From assembly GCA_958295665.1 (NCBI GenBank), contig OY282558.1, positions 35,733,045 to 35,797,044 on the forward strand: a stretch of 64,000 bases of DNA, read 5' to 3'. The translations under genes and the position numbers were made by a program. The stretch comes from Tipula vernalis. Lineage: Eukaryota; Arthropoda; Insecta; Diptera; Tipulidae. This document shows, one piece after another, positions 22,219 to 34,504 of the stretch (the stretch's first letter is position 1; every line of letters starts with the position of its first letter). The notes under the pieces are model-generated. The model searched no databases. It had not been told where the DNA came from and saw nothing but the letters and a program-made list of their open reading frames with translations.

Positions 22219-24677
22219 CCTTCATCCTGCTAGAAGAGTCTTTGAGACTCATTTTTTTATATTATAATGATTTCAGTTGCTAAAAATATAATTATGAAGT
22301 TGATTTCTTAACATTCGTTGAATTTATAGATAATAAGTTAAAAAAGCTTTTTTAATTTTTTCTAATTATTTCTGCAGTAAGGAATATTGATGAAATTTAT
22401 AAATAGAAACACAAACGTATAGAAGAGTCTAAAAGACTCTTTGACTGTATTTAGTAAAAATGTTTTCAGGGAGTTCCCGTAATTTTAGAATTATAAAAAA
22501 ACAAATTTCAGAAAACAAATGTACCTATGAATTTGCAAGAAGTTTATTTAGTGAGAAAGAAAGTGTTGTAGAAGTAACATTTTGTGAAAAGTTTTGAAAT
22601 TTATTTTGTATAATTAGAAAAATAAAGGTATATTGAAATAGTTATTATTTTATCACAAAACAGATATACATACAATTATAATTTTTTAGTCCAATGACCT
22701 CAAGACAAGTTCAAAAATTAACTGACGAAGAGATTCGCCTAGCTATTGAAGCAGAAATAGACGATGATATATGTAGATGGGGATGAAAATGTTGATATTG
22801 ATTTCGCTTCAGATGACGAATCATTTTCTACAGAACTAGATTCTGAAATAGGTGATATAATTTATGGAAGTGAGTCAGAAGATGAAAGTGTAGATGTTAC
22901 TGATGAAAATGGTGAACAATATACTGGTAAGGATGGTACTCTATGGAATTCACTACCATTGCCAACACGAAAAAGACCAGCTTCTTTCAGAGATCCAGTA
23001 AAGAAGATTGTTTTACCACCAGGGTTTCATGTAGACCAACCAGTAGACAGCTTTTCCCTATTTATAAATGACGCAGTAATTGAGTTAATTGTGAAATACA
23101 CCAATATCGAAGCCATTAGAACAACTGGAAACTTATGGAAGAAAACGAATTCCATTGAGATTCGCGCATTTATTGGTCTCTTGTAAACTGCTGGTGTTAA
23201 CAAACAAGGAAACGTAAATTATAATGAGTTTTGGCATCCACTTTTCGGAAATCCTATTTTTCGCGCGACTATGGGTATCAACAGATTCACGTCACTTTTA
23301 AAATTTTTAAGATTTGATGACAAAAACACACGAACATTGCGTAGGACAAAATATAAATTAGCACCAATAAGAGATGTTTGGGACATCGTAAATAAAAATC
23401 TGCTAAAATATTATATTCCTGGAAAAAATTTAACTGTAGATGAGCAGTTGGTACCATTTCGTGGGGGAGTTCCTTTCAAACAATATATTCCGAGTAAGCC
23501 GGACAAATACGGTATGAAAATTTGGTGGATTGTAGAGAATGAGACTGCTTATCCATTGAACGGAATTCCGTATTTGGGCAAAGAAGGCAATACAAGAGCT
23601 AATAACTTAGCTCAAAACGTCGTGGAAGAATTGTGTAGGGCATTTTTTTTTTTTTTAATGTTTAAAAACAATCTTTATTTGTTTTCATTTTACTCTAGAG
23701 GTCTCAAGAGAACCTATGAAATATTACTTTTGATAATTTTTTCACTAGCTATGAACTGGCCCTTTCTTTATTATCTCAAGGATTAACTAGTTTGGGTACA
23801 CTACGAAAGAATAAAAAATGCATACCACCATCTTTTCTGGCACATTCATCAAGAAACATAGAAACTAATAAGTTTGGATTCCGTAATACAATATCGCTAA
23901 CCTCGTATGTGCCAAAAAAAAATCGCTGTGTTTTGTTCTTATCCACCAAACACCATACAACCAGAACAAACATTGAGAACAAAAATAAGTCTGAGGTAAA
24001 TTTGTTTTATAATGCCACTAAGGGTGGTGTAGATACAACAGACAAATTATGCCATACATATACTGTAAGATGCAAAACTAATCGCTGGACAATGGCTTTT
24101 TTCCAAAATATTCTTGATATCAGTGGAATAGCTGCGCTAGTTATTTGGAAAAATCTATATCCTCGGTGGAATTTTAACAAACCACGAACTAAACGAAAAA
24201 TATTTATTCAGGAAATTGCAACAGATTTAGTTACGCCACATATATTTTGTCGCAGCAAGAAAGGCATTACAGCATCTCACTTATCAATAATAACTGAAGT
24301 TACGAAAATAATAAAGAAAATAATGACAACAGGCCATCAAGTTCAACAGCAGTAAAACGAAAAAAACGGTGCTACATCTCTCCTAGTAAAATTAGTCGTA
24401 TGTCAAAACAGACCTGTGATGTTTGCAATAGGCATGTTTGTTCGAAGCATTCACAAAAAAAATTATCTGCAATAATAAATGTAATAATAAATAACGACAT
24501 TGATATGAATGGTATTATTCTTTTCTTTTTTTTTTCTTTTTAATAAATTATGAATTTAAAAATATAAAATATTTTGTAATTATTTATTTTACAAAAATTC
24601 TAGTACAATTCTATATAGAGAGCCTTAGAGACTCTTCTATAAGTTTATGTTATGAAAACTTACTATCATTGTGAAGG
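22219..24677 (+). mobile_element. piggyBac-type DNA transposon, inactive
   Basis: The 2,459-bp element is flanked by TTAA (22215-22218 and 24678-24681), with ends CCTTCA and TGAAGG. Subterminal inverted motifs (GAAGAGTCTTTGAGACTC near 22,233 and GAGACTCTTC near 24,630) pair between ends, and AGAGTCTAAAAGACTC occurs near 22,424. Length, TTAA target and the transposase inside all agree with piggyBac. It sits within the Foldback-like element. Confidence 0.92.
22694..24543 (+). pseudogene. piggyBac transposase pseudogene
   Basis: The enzyme excises and inserts the element at TTAA without scars. The probable start is ATG at 22694 (MTSRQVQKLTDEEI), with a frameshift after about 24 codons (near 22,770) into the acidic N-terminal region. 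The catalytic DDD residues are recognisable: Asp at 23439-23441 in TVDEQLVPFRG, Asp at 23732-23734 in FDNFFTS, and Asp at 24032-24034 in GGVDTTD. The C-terminal Cys-rich domain follows in another frame (RCYISPSKISRMS, then CDVCNRHVCSKH). Defects are the early frameshift, a TAA at 23184, a frameshift or T-rich insertion at 23,640-23,720, and a frameshift near 24,350. An intron at 23,640-23,700 is conceivable (GTAGGG ... CTCTAG) but would not rescue the other breaks. Confidence 0.9.
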
Positions 24678-24729
24678 TTAAAGGAAAATCCGTTAAGTGG
24701 AGGCTTAATTTAACTTATTCCAGAATTTA

Positions 24730-25640
24730 ATCTACAAATAATTTTAAGATCCCATTTCGATCGCTCTTGTTGAATTTCATAATAATCGGTTAAGAAACAG
24801 CCAAGTTCCATCCTAACTGTCCATATTCTAGAATTTTATCTAAACGGCATTTTAGAACTCCAATAATATATTGTACATATTTTTCCTTTTAAAATTAGAT
24901 TTAAATAACAATTAAAAATTATAATACTTTTATTTCCGTTAGGAGAATAAATTTAATTACTAATTTAATTATTTTAATTTTTCACTTGATGAATTTCATC
25001 AAAATCCATTAAGAAATAACCGATTTCCATTCTTATTGGAAATATTCCAAAACTTCACCTAAAACTAATTTTAAAATCCCATTTCCATTACATTTGTCGA
25101 ATTCCATCGTAATCGGTTAAGAAATAGGCAATTGGCCATATCCCAGAACTCCATCAAAAAACCATTTTAAAATCACATTCCAATCGCACTTGTCGATTTT
25201 TATCATCATCGAATATGTCGAATTTCATATTCTGTTGAGAAACAGCCAAGTTCCATCAAAATTGGCCATATTTCAGAACTTCAACTAAAACACAATTTAG
25301 AATCCCGTGTCGATCACACTTGTCGAATTTCATCGTAATCGATTAAGAAATTGCCATGCTCCATAATAATTGGCCATATTCTAGAATATCAACTAAAAAC
25401 CTTTTTAGAATCCCATTTCAATCGTATATGTCCAATTTCATCATAATCGGTTGAGAAACAGCTAGGTTTCATCAAAATTCGCCATATTCCAGAAATTCAT
25501 CTAAAATCAGTTTTAGAATCCCATTTCCATCGAATATGTTGAATTTCATCATATTCGGTTAATAAATAGCCACTATTCAGCACTTCGTCTATAACATCCA
25601 TTTTAGTATTCCATTTTCATTGCACTTGTAAGAAATAGCC
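24730..25640 (+). repeat. Tandem array of about 109 bp units (Foldback interior)
   Basis: The motif AATCGGTTAAGAAA and its variants recur at about 25,111, 25,228, 25,337, 25,445 and 25,552. Each is followed by CCAAGTTCCATC, GGCCATATTC, AGAACTTCATCT and TTTTAGAATCCCATTTC. Units are 70-85% similar by eye. Related single-copy text occurs at 31,930-32,010 in inverted orientation. Non-coding. Confidence 0.75.
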
Positions 25641-25649
25641 AAGTTTTCG

Positions 25650-25890
25650 AATATGACATATTGTACCGTGTGCCATGTTGAAATATGCCGTCGTGTACCT
25701 TATGCCATAATGTACCAGGTGCCGTATTGAAATATGTCATAGTGTATCTTGTGCCGGTACATTGAAATATACCATTTTGAAATATGCCATAGTGTATCTT
25801 ATGTCGTAGTGTACCATATGCCGTTTTGAAATATGCCATAGTATACCTTATGTCGTATTTTCATATTCCATTTTGAAATATGTCATGTTG
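25650..25890 (-). repeat. Terminal short subrepeats of the Foldback-like element
   Basis: About a dozen degenerate copies of the pattern TTTTGAAATATGCCATAGTG and TACCTTATGCCGT. The inverse pattern (CATATTTCAAAACG) is at 21,770-21,850, and a third cluster is at 31,715-31,920. Confidence 0.75.
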
Positions 25891-25928
25891 AACGGATCCC
25901 AATCGAGAAATTTTGTTTGAGATGGTAC

Positions 25929-26446
25929 AGTCCTAACCAAAATTATTTGTACCTACTAAATTAAATTTTTTATGCAACGTAACACAAACAACTTTAAAAA
26001 TTATATAAATTATAAAGTTTTTGAAACCATTAATTTTAATTCAATAAATTTAATTACCCTGTTTTATTTTTCAATTAAAATTTTTTTTTAATTGTACTTC
26101 TAAGTAAGAGAAATTACAGTTAATTTAGTTTTTGCCAAAATTATTTGTACCCACAAATTTGTTCTCATTATTATTTGTATAATATGGAAAATTATTTCTG
26201 GCAAGATTGGTCTAAAGGAATAGATTTCTTTTGTTAAATTTTTGTTTATACCACACATTCCATTTAAAACAACAGTAGAACAGATCGCTTGTTAATCTAA
26301 CAGACACGTATTTTATAAATTATTATTATCAAAATATTTTCAAAAACGTAACGTAATATTTTATTTTTATTAGATGGCGACCGCGTAAACAAAAAGCTAG
26401 CAAAGAGCAGCAAAATTATTTAATAACTTATTTAAAAGAAGGTTTG
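25929..26446 (+). mobile_element. Tc1-like 5' end remnant with IR/DR-type repeats
   Basis: Starts at a TA with CAGTCCTAACCAAAATTATT. The word CCAAAATTATTTGTACC recurs about 198 bp further on (25,937 and 26,135), as in Tc1 elements of the IR/DR type. At 26,373 a broken start is followed by PRKQKASKEQQNYLITYLKE, like a Tc1 N-terminal helix-turn-helix. Homology stops near 26,446. No matching right end was found, so this is a truncated copy. The family call is tentative. Confidence 0.45.
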
Positions 26447-27099
26447 CCTCAAACGGATCACTTACATCTGGGGGTAGATTCTGATCAAATGACAATTTTT
26501 AGTGACATTTTGTTATTAGTACAAAATATTGTCACGGAAAATTTGCGATTCTGATGAAATGAGTTATGACATTAACAGCAGTTTACAGCAGTTGCATTTC
26601 TAGTTTAGCGCAGTTATATTTAAATGTTAATTTTAATGATATTACACGCTACATACACATTATATACATATATAAAAATAGATAAAATATTATTTATTTT
26701 AATTAAAATATAAATAATTAAAATTTATAACAAGAATTATTAAAAATTCTTTCTCATTCTTATTTGTCGTAGAACCGGAATCTGAGTGCTGGTCTTTGTT
26801 TATTTTTTTAAATATTTCCCCTAACCCAAGTATAACAAAACTGAAAACTTGAACCGGTTATCAATTTTTGTCCGGTTTTCAGGCGAAAATCTCGGAGAAT
26901 GATGAAATTTGGTTTCCAAATTTCGACACATGTAGCGTTGGAGTAGAATCGTATTTTTGTTTTCTGTAGACGCCATTACGATTGCGTTATACATAAATAG
27001 AATATCGCTGGTGGCAAAATACTGTGATTGTTTATTAAAAAAAAACGAAATCGGCTGAAAATTTTACAGTAAAATGTTAGCGAAAAGGTGAGTTTGTTG
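26447..27099. other. Unassigned DNA
   Basis: Contains two diverged copies of GATTCTGAT(C/G)AAATGA about 80 bp apart (26,478 and 26,550). I found no gene. The stretch just before the Cul-2-like exon (26,880-27,060) is less AT-rich but has no recognised coding sequence. Confidence 0.5.
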
Positions 27100-27773
27100 A
27101 GTGTACCGATATTTCGGTATCAGCTGATTTAAATAATAAATTTAATAATTACTTAAAAGATAATACTTATAGGAAATAGGAATAAATTTATCAATAAAAG
27201 TGTTACAAGCAGACGCCTGGCCACTACTTGGTTCGACAATGGTACCAATTACATTTGCGATACCTCAGGAATTGGAAAATCCATTGGAATGTTTGAGAAA
27301 TTCTATCATATAAATTTTAGTGGTCAAAAACTTATGTGGCTACACAAGTTTTGTCATGGTGAACTCAGTCTCATACCTCAAGAAACCTTATATCATTACG
27401 ATGCAAATTTTTCAAATGGCTATCCTATTGTTGTTTGAGACATGTGATGTTATGACGTAAGGATATACAAGAAACGTTACAGTCAAATAATGAAACGTTA
27501 CAAAAGCATATTCAAAGTTTAATTGAATCAAAATTGTTGCTGTGTGGGACAGAGGTTGGTTTTTTTGTTTTACTAGGTCTTATACTTTGAATACAATATA
27601 ATATTGTAACGCTTTTTTTCTTTACAGAAATTAGAAGATTCAACCGAAATTATTGACTATTCAAATAAAAGGACTAAGTTTAAAATTACTGCAGCTCTCC
27701 AACGTGAAACACCTCAGGAAGTTGAACATGTGATGCACGCAGTAAATGAAGATGGAAAAATGTATTTACTCAG
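27100..27773 (+). pseudogene. Cullin-2-like gene fragment, frameshifted, intron retained
   Basis: Cullin-2 is the scaffold of a CRL2 ubiquitin ligase. Pieces in several frames align with the cullin homology region in order: CTDISVSADLNNKFNNYLK (about 27,107), then VLQADAWPL, TFAIPQELE, MFEKFYHINFSGQKLMWLH, a short helical segment ending ESKLLLCGTE, then NKRTKFKITAALQRETPQEV and VNEDGKMYL. Human CUL2 has closely matching VSADLNNKFN, AIPQELEK and TPQEMEQ text, so it fits Cul-2 better than other cullins. A 73-bp intron (27555-27627, GTTGGT ... TTTACAG, phase 0) is retained, so this is not a processed copy. It ends at a donor-like CAG/GTGGAG. At least three frameshifts break it. The N-terminal part and the C-terminal neddylation domain are absent. 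Confidence 0.75.
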
Positions 27774-30700
27774 GTGGAGTTAAAATGTATATATATGTAA
27801 TAAAAATAAAAAGTATTCTTAAAAAAAATTTTTTTAAAAAAAAATATATTTTCAATTAAAGCTGGATTTAAATTCAAAAGTGAAATTTTGCCGCCAAAAT
27901 TTATATTATAAGCCCCGCCCACAAATTTGTCGTACCATAACCTAACTTTTTTTGTCATCATTTTCCGAGTTTTTTGGCCAACTTTCATAGGAAATCTTAT
28001 AATAAGTCGGACATTATTCCTGACAAAAGTCGGTGATGAAATCCGCAAAATGTCAGGAAAATGCAAAAATTTTCGGAAATAAAAATACTTGGGATTCGAA
28101 CAAATATTGATATAGTTTTGACAGTATAATAAGTAAATTGTAGCAACTTTTGGATCCAAAAACAATTCCAAGAGATTTTTTATGTTCACCAACCATCTAT
28201 TATTACAGAAGATAATGAAAAAGTGACGCTATATATCAAGAAATCAATTTAAATTCCTAATGATTTCCAGAAATAATTTTCTTACAATTTTTTAACCCCT
28301 TATTAGTTGAAGGTACTGGTTTTATGTTGGAACATCAGGACTATAATTAATGGGATATGGGACATTGATCAAAGTTGTGCGGGACAGCTGAAGTCGAAAT
28401 AAAAAATGAAAACAAACAAAATCCCTTTCTAGCGACCCTGTAGTTTAAACGATGTTGATTATGGATGTATTAGTGTTGATCGTCTTGATTAAAATAACCA
28501 GCTGTTTTTTTTTTGTTTTTCTTTTAGTATTTATATACAAACATTTTATATTGTCTTATGTGCTTAATTCTTAAATGTAATGAAAGAAACAAAATTTGTA
28601 TATAATATACTACAAATAAATATATTATATACAATAACAATCGTTTTGTACATATAAGGAATTGAATAAATAAACAGAACATACACACACTGTTATAATG
28701 TATGCACTATAAAAGACTCAATCTTTATACCATACATAAATATGAATGGCACAATCAAGTATTGGTGTTGTTTGTTTGAAAAGGCAGATCGACAATAATT
28801 AAGCGACGAGAAGCTCAATATATACGTATATACCATATATATCCCCCAGACGTATGTTTCCGTTTATGTTTAATCTTCAGGGTAAGTACGAGTATAAGAT
28901 AAACTCTTTTGGTAGAAAACCAGCAAGTCAAGTTGATCAAGTGGTGTGGGAAATAATCACGAGTTAATGGCTAAATATTTAATTTCTATGGCTTTTATTA
29001 TACCATCAACCCAACCCAACTATTTACATTATACATATACCTAAAGATGAATGTAACTCTTTGTTTTGTTAAGAATTAAAAAAGTTTATTTACTCATATT
29101 TAATTTTAGGCCTCTACGTCGATTTATCAATCAAACATTTTCTGTGTGGGAACACATTAGCTGATCGTGCTTAAATGGTAGTGTTACACCACTAATTTCT
29201 TATTATTTTGTGCTTATTTAATGCCTGTAAGAGGTATATCGTAGGTAGTATTAACTACCACACCTTTTCACCAGCTCCTCGTGGTTATATTGTGATTTTA
29301 TTAGATGTAATTTTAGTTGTCGGAAATAATAAATTTAAAATCGATATAATTTTTCATATACATATGTATGTACATAAATACATATATTGAAAATTTGTTA
29401 TAGTGCGACTGGGATGGGAGTTCAAAGTGGATGGAAATGGTTGATTTATGGGATACTTATGGTGTTTTCTATTTTTGTAAAAATATGAATCGGTTTCATC
29501 TAACTAAATAATCAATTTTCATTAAAGTTTTACTTTTGGATAGTTTTTCGGTTGCAGAATATCAACTAATTTAAATATATCGTCGTTCGTATCTATATAT
29601 GTAGCCACGTCTATACAACGTATGTAATACATATGTATAGAGGAAAATTGTTTAATTCTGTTTGGGTCGTTAAAAATGTTTTTTTTTATCTTTTAAATTG
29701 ATTTTTTATGATTATGTACAGGATTTTGATTTATTACCGGCCCTAGTATCTTATTGGGGACATATTTTAGAATTAGGCTGTTAATATTGAGTCGTCTTCT
29801 TGTAAAGTATTTGTGAAACCAAATTTTTGCCAATAAATATGTACACACTTTAGAGAAATCATTATAATTTCTAAACGATAAAATTTATTATTGCAAAAAT
29901 CACAATTTTTATAAAGAGATTGTACAATGTTGAAATTGCTTTAAAATATAAAAAACATTTATATAAATTAAACTCGTCGACAAAAACCAGGCAGACCTTT
30001 TCTTTTCTATTCTCGATTTGTATATGCCGTTTTCTTATAAGAAAACAAAATATGTACAACATAATATACATACATAGATACGAGATATACATAGAAACTA
30101 AAAATGAATCATGTCTTATGTATATACATAAGACCTTCTTCATTTCCTCTTACATTTAATCCATGTCTTGCGATGTTGTTGGTTCCTCGTACATTTCGTT
30201 GTTATATATTTTTAGTTTACTTAGAAAATAATGAAATAAAAAACTTTCTCAACACAACATAACATGAAAAATGGTTGGCACAGGCAACCACACAACACTA
30301 TATTATTGTATATACTAGTACGTTTACGTACAAAGGTATATATAGTGGGTGTCCACATATTTTTTATTTGTAAAGCCATAAGTGAATATCTTCGCGACAA
30401 CAAACACACGCACACAAACATACAAACATACATCATTCATCGAAGTTATTATTGTTTACAATTTTTATTTTATCAATATTGATCGTTTGTTCATATGTAC
30501 TATCTTACATAATCATATAAATAGTAGAGTTGATTGATCGGATTCTAGTCCAAGATAACCAACTTCAAGGTTCTCAAATAAATAGAAAACATAAAACTTT
30601 AGAAATATTATTAGAATATTTATAATCAATCTTCGTTCTATTGCCCGTGCCCGTATATGTGGGTTACAAAATTATGATGACGACACTGTTTTCAGATTAT

Positions 30701-31119
30701 TGATTTGGTATTGAAATTTATTGCATTGGTTTTGATGTTGATGACTATATAGTATACTAAACAATTCAAGGAACATCATACTCGTGGAATATGTACGCCA
30801 GCGATTTTACAAAGGTATAAAAAATTAAAAATCTCTTCCTGTTGTTATCACATCGTTTTCGTTTATAGTGAAACCAACTGACAAGGTGATCTTTCCAATG
30901 AACAGTAAAGACAAATAAGTGAACAATAATGATCGGCATGAATTTACCCCGCCTTAGTAGACAAATTCATTGAAAAGACTGCTTCTATTGGCCAGTCAAC
31001 TTTCTTTATTTCAATTTTGAAGGGAATTTTGAAAAAAATGTAAAATCTTTTAAAAGAACGTAAAAGGTTCTGCCTAACGGAAAAACGAGGGCAAAATATG
31101 GAATGTAAATTAACGTTTG

Positions 31120-31205
31120 ATGTTAAAAGGCCGAATGTGTCGAAAGGCCGAATGTCTAATGGCCGGATGGGTTCAAAATGCCGATTGGGTCACAAAACCG
31201 AATTT
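31120..31205. repeat. Short degenerate tandem repeat (GGCCGAATGTGTC type)
   Basis: Five imperfect units of 16-20 bp, for example AAAGGCCGAATGTGTCG, AAAGGCCGAATGTC and AATGGCCGGATGGGTTC. Similar short subrepeats form Foldback arms, so this may be a decayed arm of a different Foldback family. Confidence 0.55.
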
Positions 31206-31714
31206 TCAAGAAATTTGCCTTCACTTAATTTATAAAAATCAATATTTGAAACTATTGAATTTAGTGCTTAATGTAAAATGATACAAAAAAAAAAAAATTA
31301 AAAAGACCGTTGATCCATTTTTTTCGGAAAATGTGTGTCTTTTTTTATATTTTGTATGTTGTAGACAGAAAAAATATTTGTTTAAAAGAAATAAAGAAAA
31401 TTCAATTTTATATGGCATTTTTAGAATTTTGTCATCAATTAAAATATTTATGGTACATCTATCAGTACAAGCGATATGAGCGATACAATTTCATTGATTT
31501 GTATCTGAAAGGTTGACGAAGCAATTTCCAGTATCATACATAATAAAAACTTTACGGAAAGCTCAAATTTTATTGACATTTTCTAAATTTTAATTTTAAC
31601 TTGGGCCGCACTTTGATAATTATGTTTCTGGATTTTAGTTTTCTGGATTTCATTTTATCGGGATTTTTAGTTTCTATATTTTTTTCCTAGATAAGGTAGC
31701 CAACCCCTTTCAGT

Positions 31715-32170
31715 ATGGCATATTTCAGTACGGCGTATTTCATAATATCATATTTCAATACGGCATATGGTACACTACGGCATGTTTCAGTATGGCATAT
31801 GGTACACTACGGTATGTCTCATTACGGTATATTTCAATAGACATATAGTATACTACGGCATATTTTAGTACACCATATAGTAAACAATGGCATATTTCAG
31901 TAAGACATATTTTAATGCGACAGATTTATACGATGGAAATGTTAATGGGATTCCTTTTTGATGAAGTTCTGGAATATGGCCAATTAAGGTGGAACTTCGA
32001 TATTTCTTAACTAGAAATTTCTTCACCTTTTGGAATTTTCCTTGATTTAATATAACTTTCCTAGACTTAAATAAATCAAATTTTACTTTAATCAACAGAA
32101 TTTTCTTTCACTTAATAGAATTATCCTTTACTCAGGAAAATTTTCCTTTGCCTCAGGAAAAATTTCCTTC
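31715..32170. mobile_element. Foldback-like fragment
   Basis: Contains forward subrepeats (CAGTATGGCATATTTCAGTA, CGGCATATGGTACACTACGG) like those at 21,770. It then has text related to the 109-bp unit in inverted form (GTTCTGGAATATGGCCAATT) and the inverted 25-bp repeat (AATAGAATTATCCTTTACTC). The order matches one arm of the 21.75-25.9 kb element. There is no second arm and no target duplication, so the fragment is truncated. Confidence 0.6.
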
Positions 32171-32196
32171 ACAAAAATTGAGAATAACTGTTGACT

Positions 32197-32330
32197 TCCA
32201 CTAAGTAATTATGGTGGCTTTCAGTTGCCTGATGAGAGTATTTGAAAATAAATTGTTCGTAATCCACTTTCAGATCGAAAATCAAATTGCAAAACTCTTC
32301 ACAATTTTGCTCTACAACACACTCTCTTGC
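32197..32330. repeat. Dispersed repeat, copy 3 (diverged)
   Basis: Shares GCCTGATGAGAG, TTGTTCGTAATCCACTTTCA and CAGATCGAAAATCAAATTGC with the 482 and 4,287 copies, at lower identity. Confidence 0.4.
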
Positions 32331-34504
32331 AGACGATACGTATTACACTGTCTTATTACTCCATCTACAAAAATGCCTCATCTTGAAAACGCAGATATTG
32401 CTAATAGAGTGGAATTTAATGGAAATAAATTTCAAAGCCCACTTAAGTAAAATCGGTAAATGGCAAACCCATAGTAAACTCTCCATCAGTTCGCATATTG
32501 GACACCGATATATCTAGTGGATCCTCTTTGAAAGAGTTTATATATGCGCTACCTCAGACGGTATAAGTTTAGATTTAAGTTTAAAAGTCAAATAATGTCT
32601 ATGCAAGATTTTTGAGAGACCAATTCTCTTTATACACTGTATAAAATACGCTTGCATCATTTTGTTGCTTAAATTATTTATAAATAAACTGCAAAAGAAA
32701 TTGGCGATATTAAAATATAACGATACAGGAACTTCGAGAAAAAAGGACCTTTGAAATTTCAAAAGTTATACTGAAAAATGATTTTTTGTGAACCTCAACT
32801 GCCGTAAAAAAATCTAATTCAACCTTTCTGGTCTGTCTCGAAACTGTTTACTGTTTTGAATTTTTTTGAACTGTTTTGAATTCACTCAAATTCAACTAAA
32901 ATTTATTGAATGGCACATAATCGATATTTTGAATGTCAGAGTCGATAAAATATACCATATTTGAATAAATAAGAATAATATTTTACGTCTTGAAGTTCCT
33001 CAGTCGATTGTAGTAGAACAAGGAACCCAATTTAAAACCGAGTCATTTTTCAAACTTCCTCATCATTAAACACAAACGGACTACCAGTAAAAATTCCAAA
33101 TAGTTTAATTAAACTATGGCACATACACCATGCGTACCATACTCATCACTTGCTCAGAGAAGAATTTTGTGATGTGTTATTATTTATTATGTGTTAATTA
33201 CTTCTAGATATGTATTCACTTTGATAAGGCATAATTATTCTCAAGATTGCAAATAGGTAATTTCATACAATAATGATCATGACATTCATTCAAACTTTGC
33301 TCAAACTGCCCTTAATTTCCATTGGAATAAAATCAACTTACGTCATTACGTTCTATTTTCTGTATTGAAAATTGGTAAAATGTCGTAGTATCTGAACCTA
33401 TGACTTTAAGTTTAATTGTGTTGATCTTGATATTTACCACCGTGATTATAACATTGATTTTGATCGACTGATGTCGAATTGTGTGAGCCTTAATTGGGAT
33501 TTTGTAAATACTTGAGTAAATATAAAGGAAAAATTGGACGGTTAAATTCTTTAAATGGATTCCTATGTTAGGAGAATTAAACATCAGAAGAGGCAGGGTT
33601 TATGGCTCTCGAAGGAAATTTTAGCTAAGTATTTGGATACAAAATTAAATCTAGCGCAGTCCTCTAAAAAGTTTATAATAATTGTTTCGTTAACATGGTA
33701 GATACAGATCATTTGCAGATACAGAATTTGCTGACTGCTCTTATCGCTTCTTCTGGTAAGTACTACATATGTTAAACACAGCGAGTTTTTAAACGCGAAA
33801 ACATTCCCAATATAATTTTAATTCGTCATTTACCTTAGAAGGTGAGGACTACCGCCCCAAAACCCCGCTTTTCCAGAATATTTGAAAATTTTCCTTTTGC
33901 AGAATTTTTCTCTTCTTTTCAAAGGGGTTGCCTGCAGTCATTATCGGGTGCATTCCGTGCATCTGCCAATATGTTGGCATCAAAAATTTACCGATGGAAC
34001 ATTGCCTTGAAATTTTGAATGTATAATTTGCATTCAGAAGGTTCCGGTTTTAGTGAGATGGATTTCCCACTGAATAATTTCATTCCACAAATTTGTACTC
34101 TCGTTCTCTTTGCGAGATAATTTGTTTAGTACTAGTTCTAAATAGGATAAAATGTCAAAAATGGAATGGCTGGGTTTGCTGCATATATAGTATTGAATTA
34201 TTAAATAGAAAACAAACTAATTGTAAATTTATAGATGAATTGAATTAAATTCTTAACTGAAGGTTTTTCTTGATCAATGTCAAAAGATACAGGGTTTACC
34301 CAAAATTTCCTTTTGGTATGCAAATATGCGTATCACTGAAAATTCCACCATGTAATAATTTCATTTCAGCTTCAAATTATGTGTCCAAAAATTTGACATT
34401 TAATCTCACATACGCGGGATTTATTTACTTATTCCACTGAACCAGAATGCCAATATCTCGTTTAGTACAAAATCTCATTAAACGAAAAACATAGGGATAC
34501 TACT

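Larger units (their letters stand above)
21751..25900. mobile_element. Foldback-like element with 9-bp duplication, containing nested piggyBac
   Basis: The ends GGGTCCC and GGATCCC are flanked by AATCGAGAA (21742-21750 and 25901-25909). The terminal regions consist of short degenerate repeats of CATATTTCAAAACGG type: forward at 21,770-21,850, inverted and more numerous at 25,650-25,890. Inside the right half lies a tandem array of about 109 bp per unit. Terminal repeats built from short tandem subrepeats plus a 9-bp duplication are hallmarks of Foldback elements. Without the piggyBac the element is about 1.7 kb. The arms are strongly unequal. Confidence 0.65.
27775..34504. other. Large unassigned AT-rich region
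   Basis: About 6.7 kb without a recognised gene. It holds a small tandem repeat at 31,120-31,205, Foldback-related sequence at 31,715-32,170 and a dispersed repeat at 32,197-32,330. A short open stretch at 33,695 (MVDTDHLQIQNLLTALIASSG, then GGTAAGT) looks like a first exon with a donor site but has no recognised partner exon. The remaining ORFs are AT-rich chance frames. Confidence 0.5.

Noticed and set aside
23640..23720. Intron in the piggyBac transposase
   Set aside because: GTAGGG and CTCTAG ends exist, but the rejoined text does not cleanly restore the frame and other lesions remain; treated as a damaged segment.
27770..28192. 140-codon minus-strand frame next to the Cul-2 fragment
   Set aside because: AT-biased composition, no motif, and it overlaps the end of the Cul-2-like exon on the other strand.
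33695..33765. First exon with start codon and GGTAAGT donor
   Set aside because: Only about 21 codons, no recognised partner exon, no homology; listed only as a remark in the gap entry.
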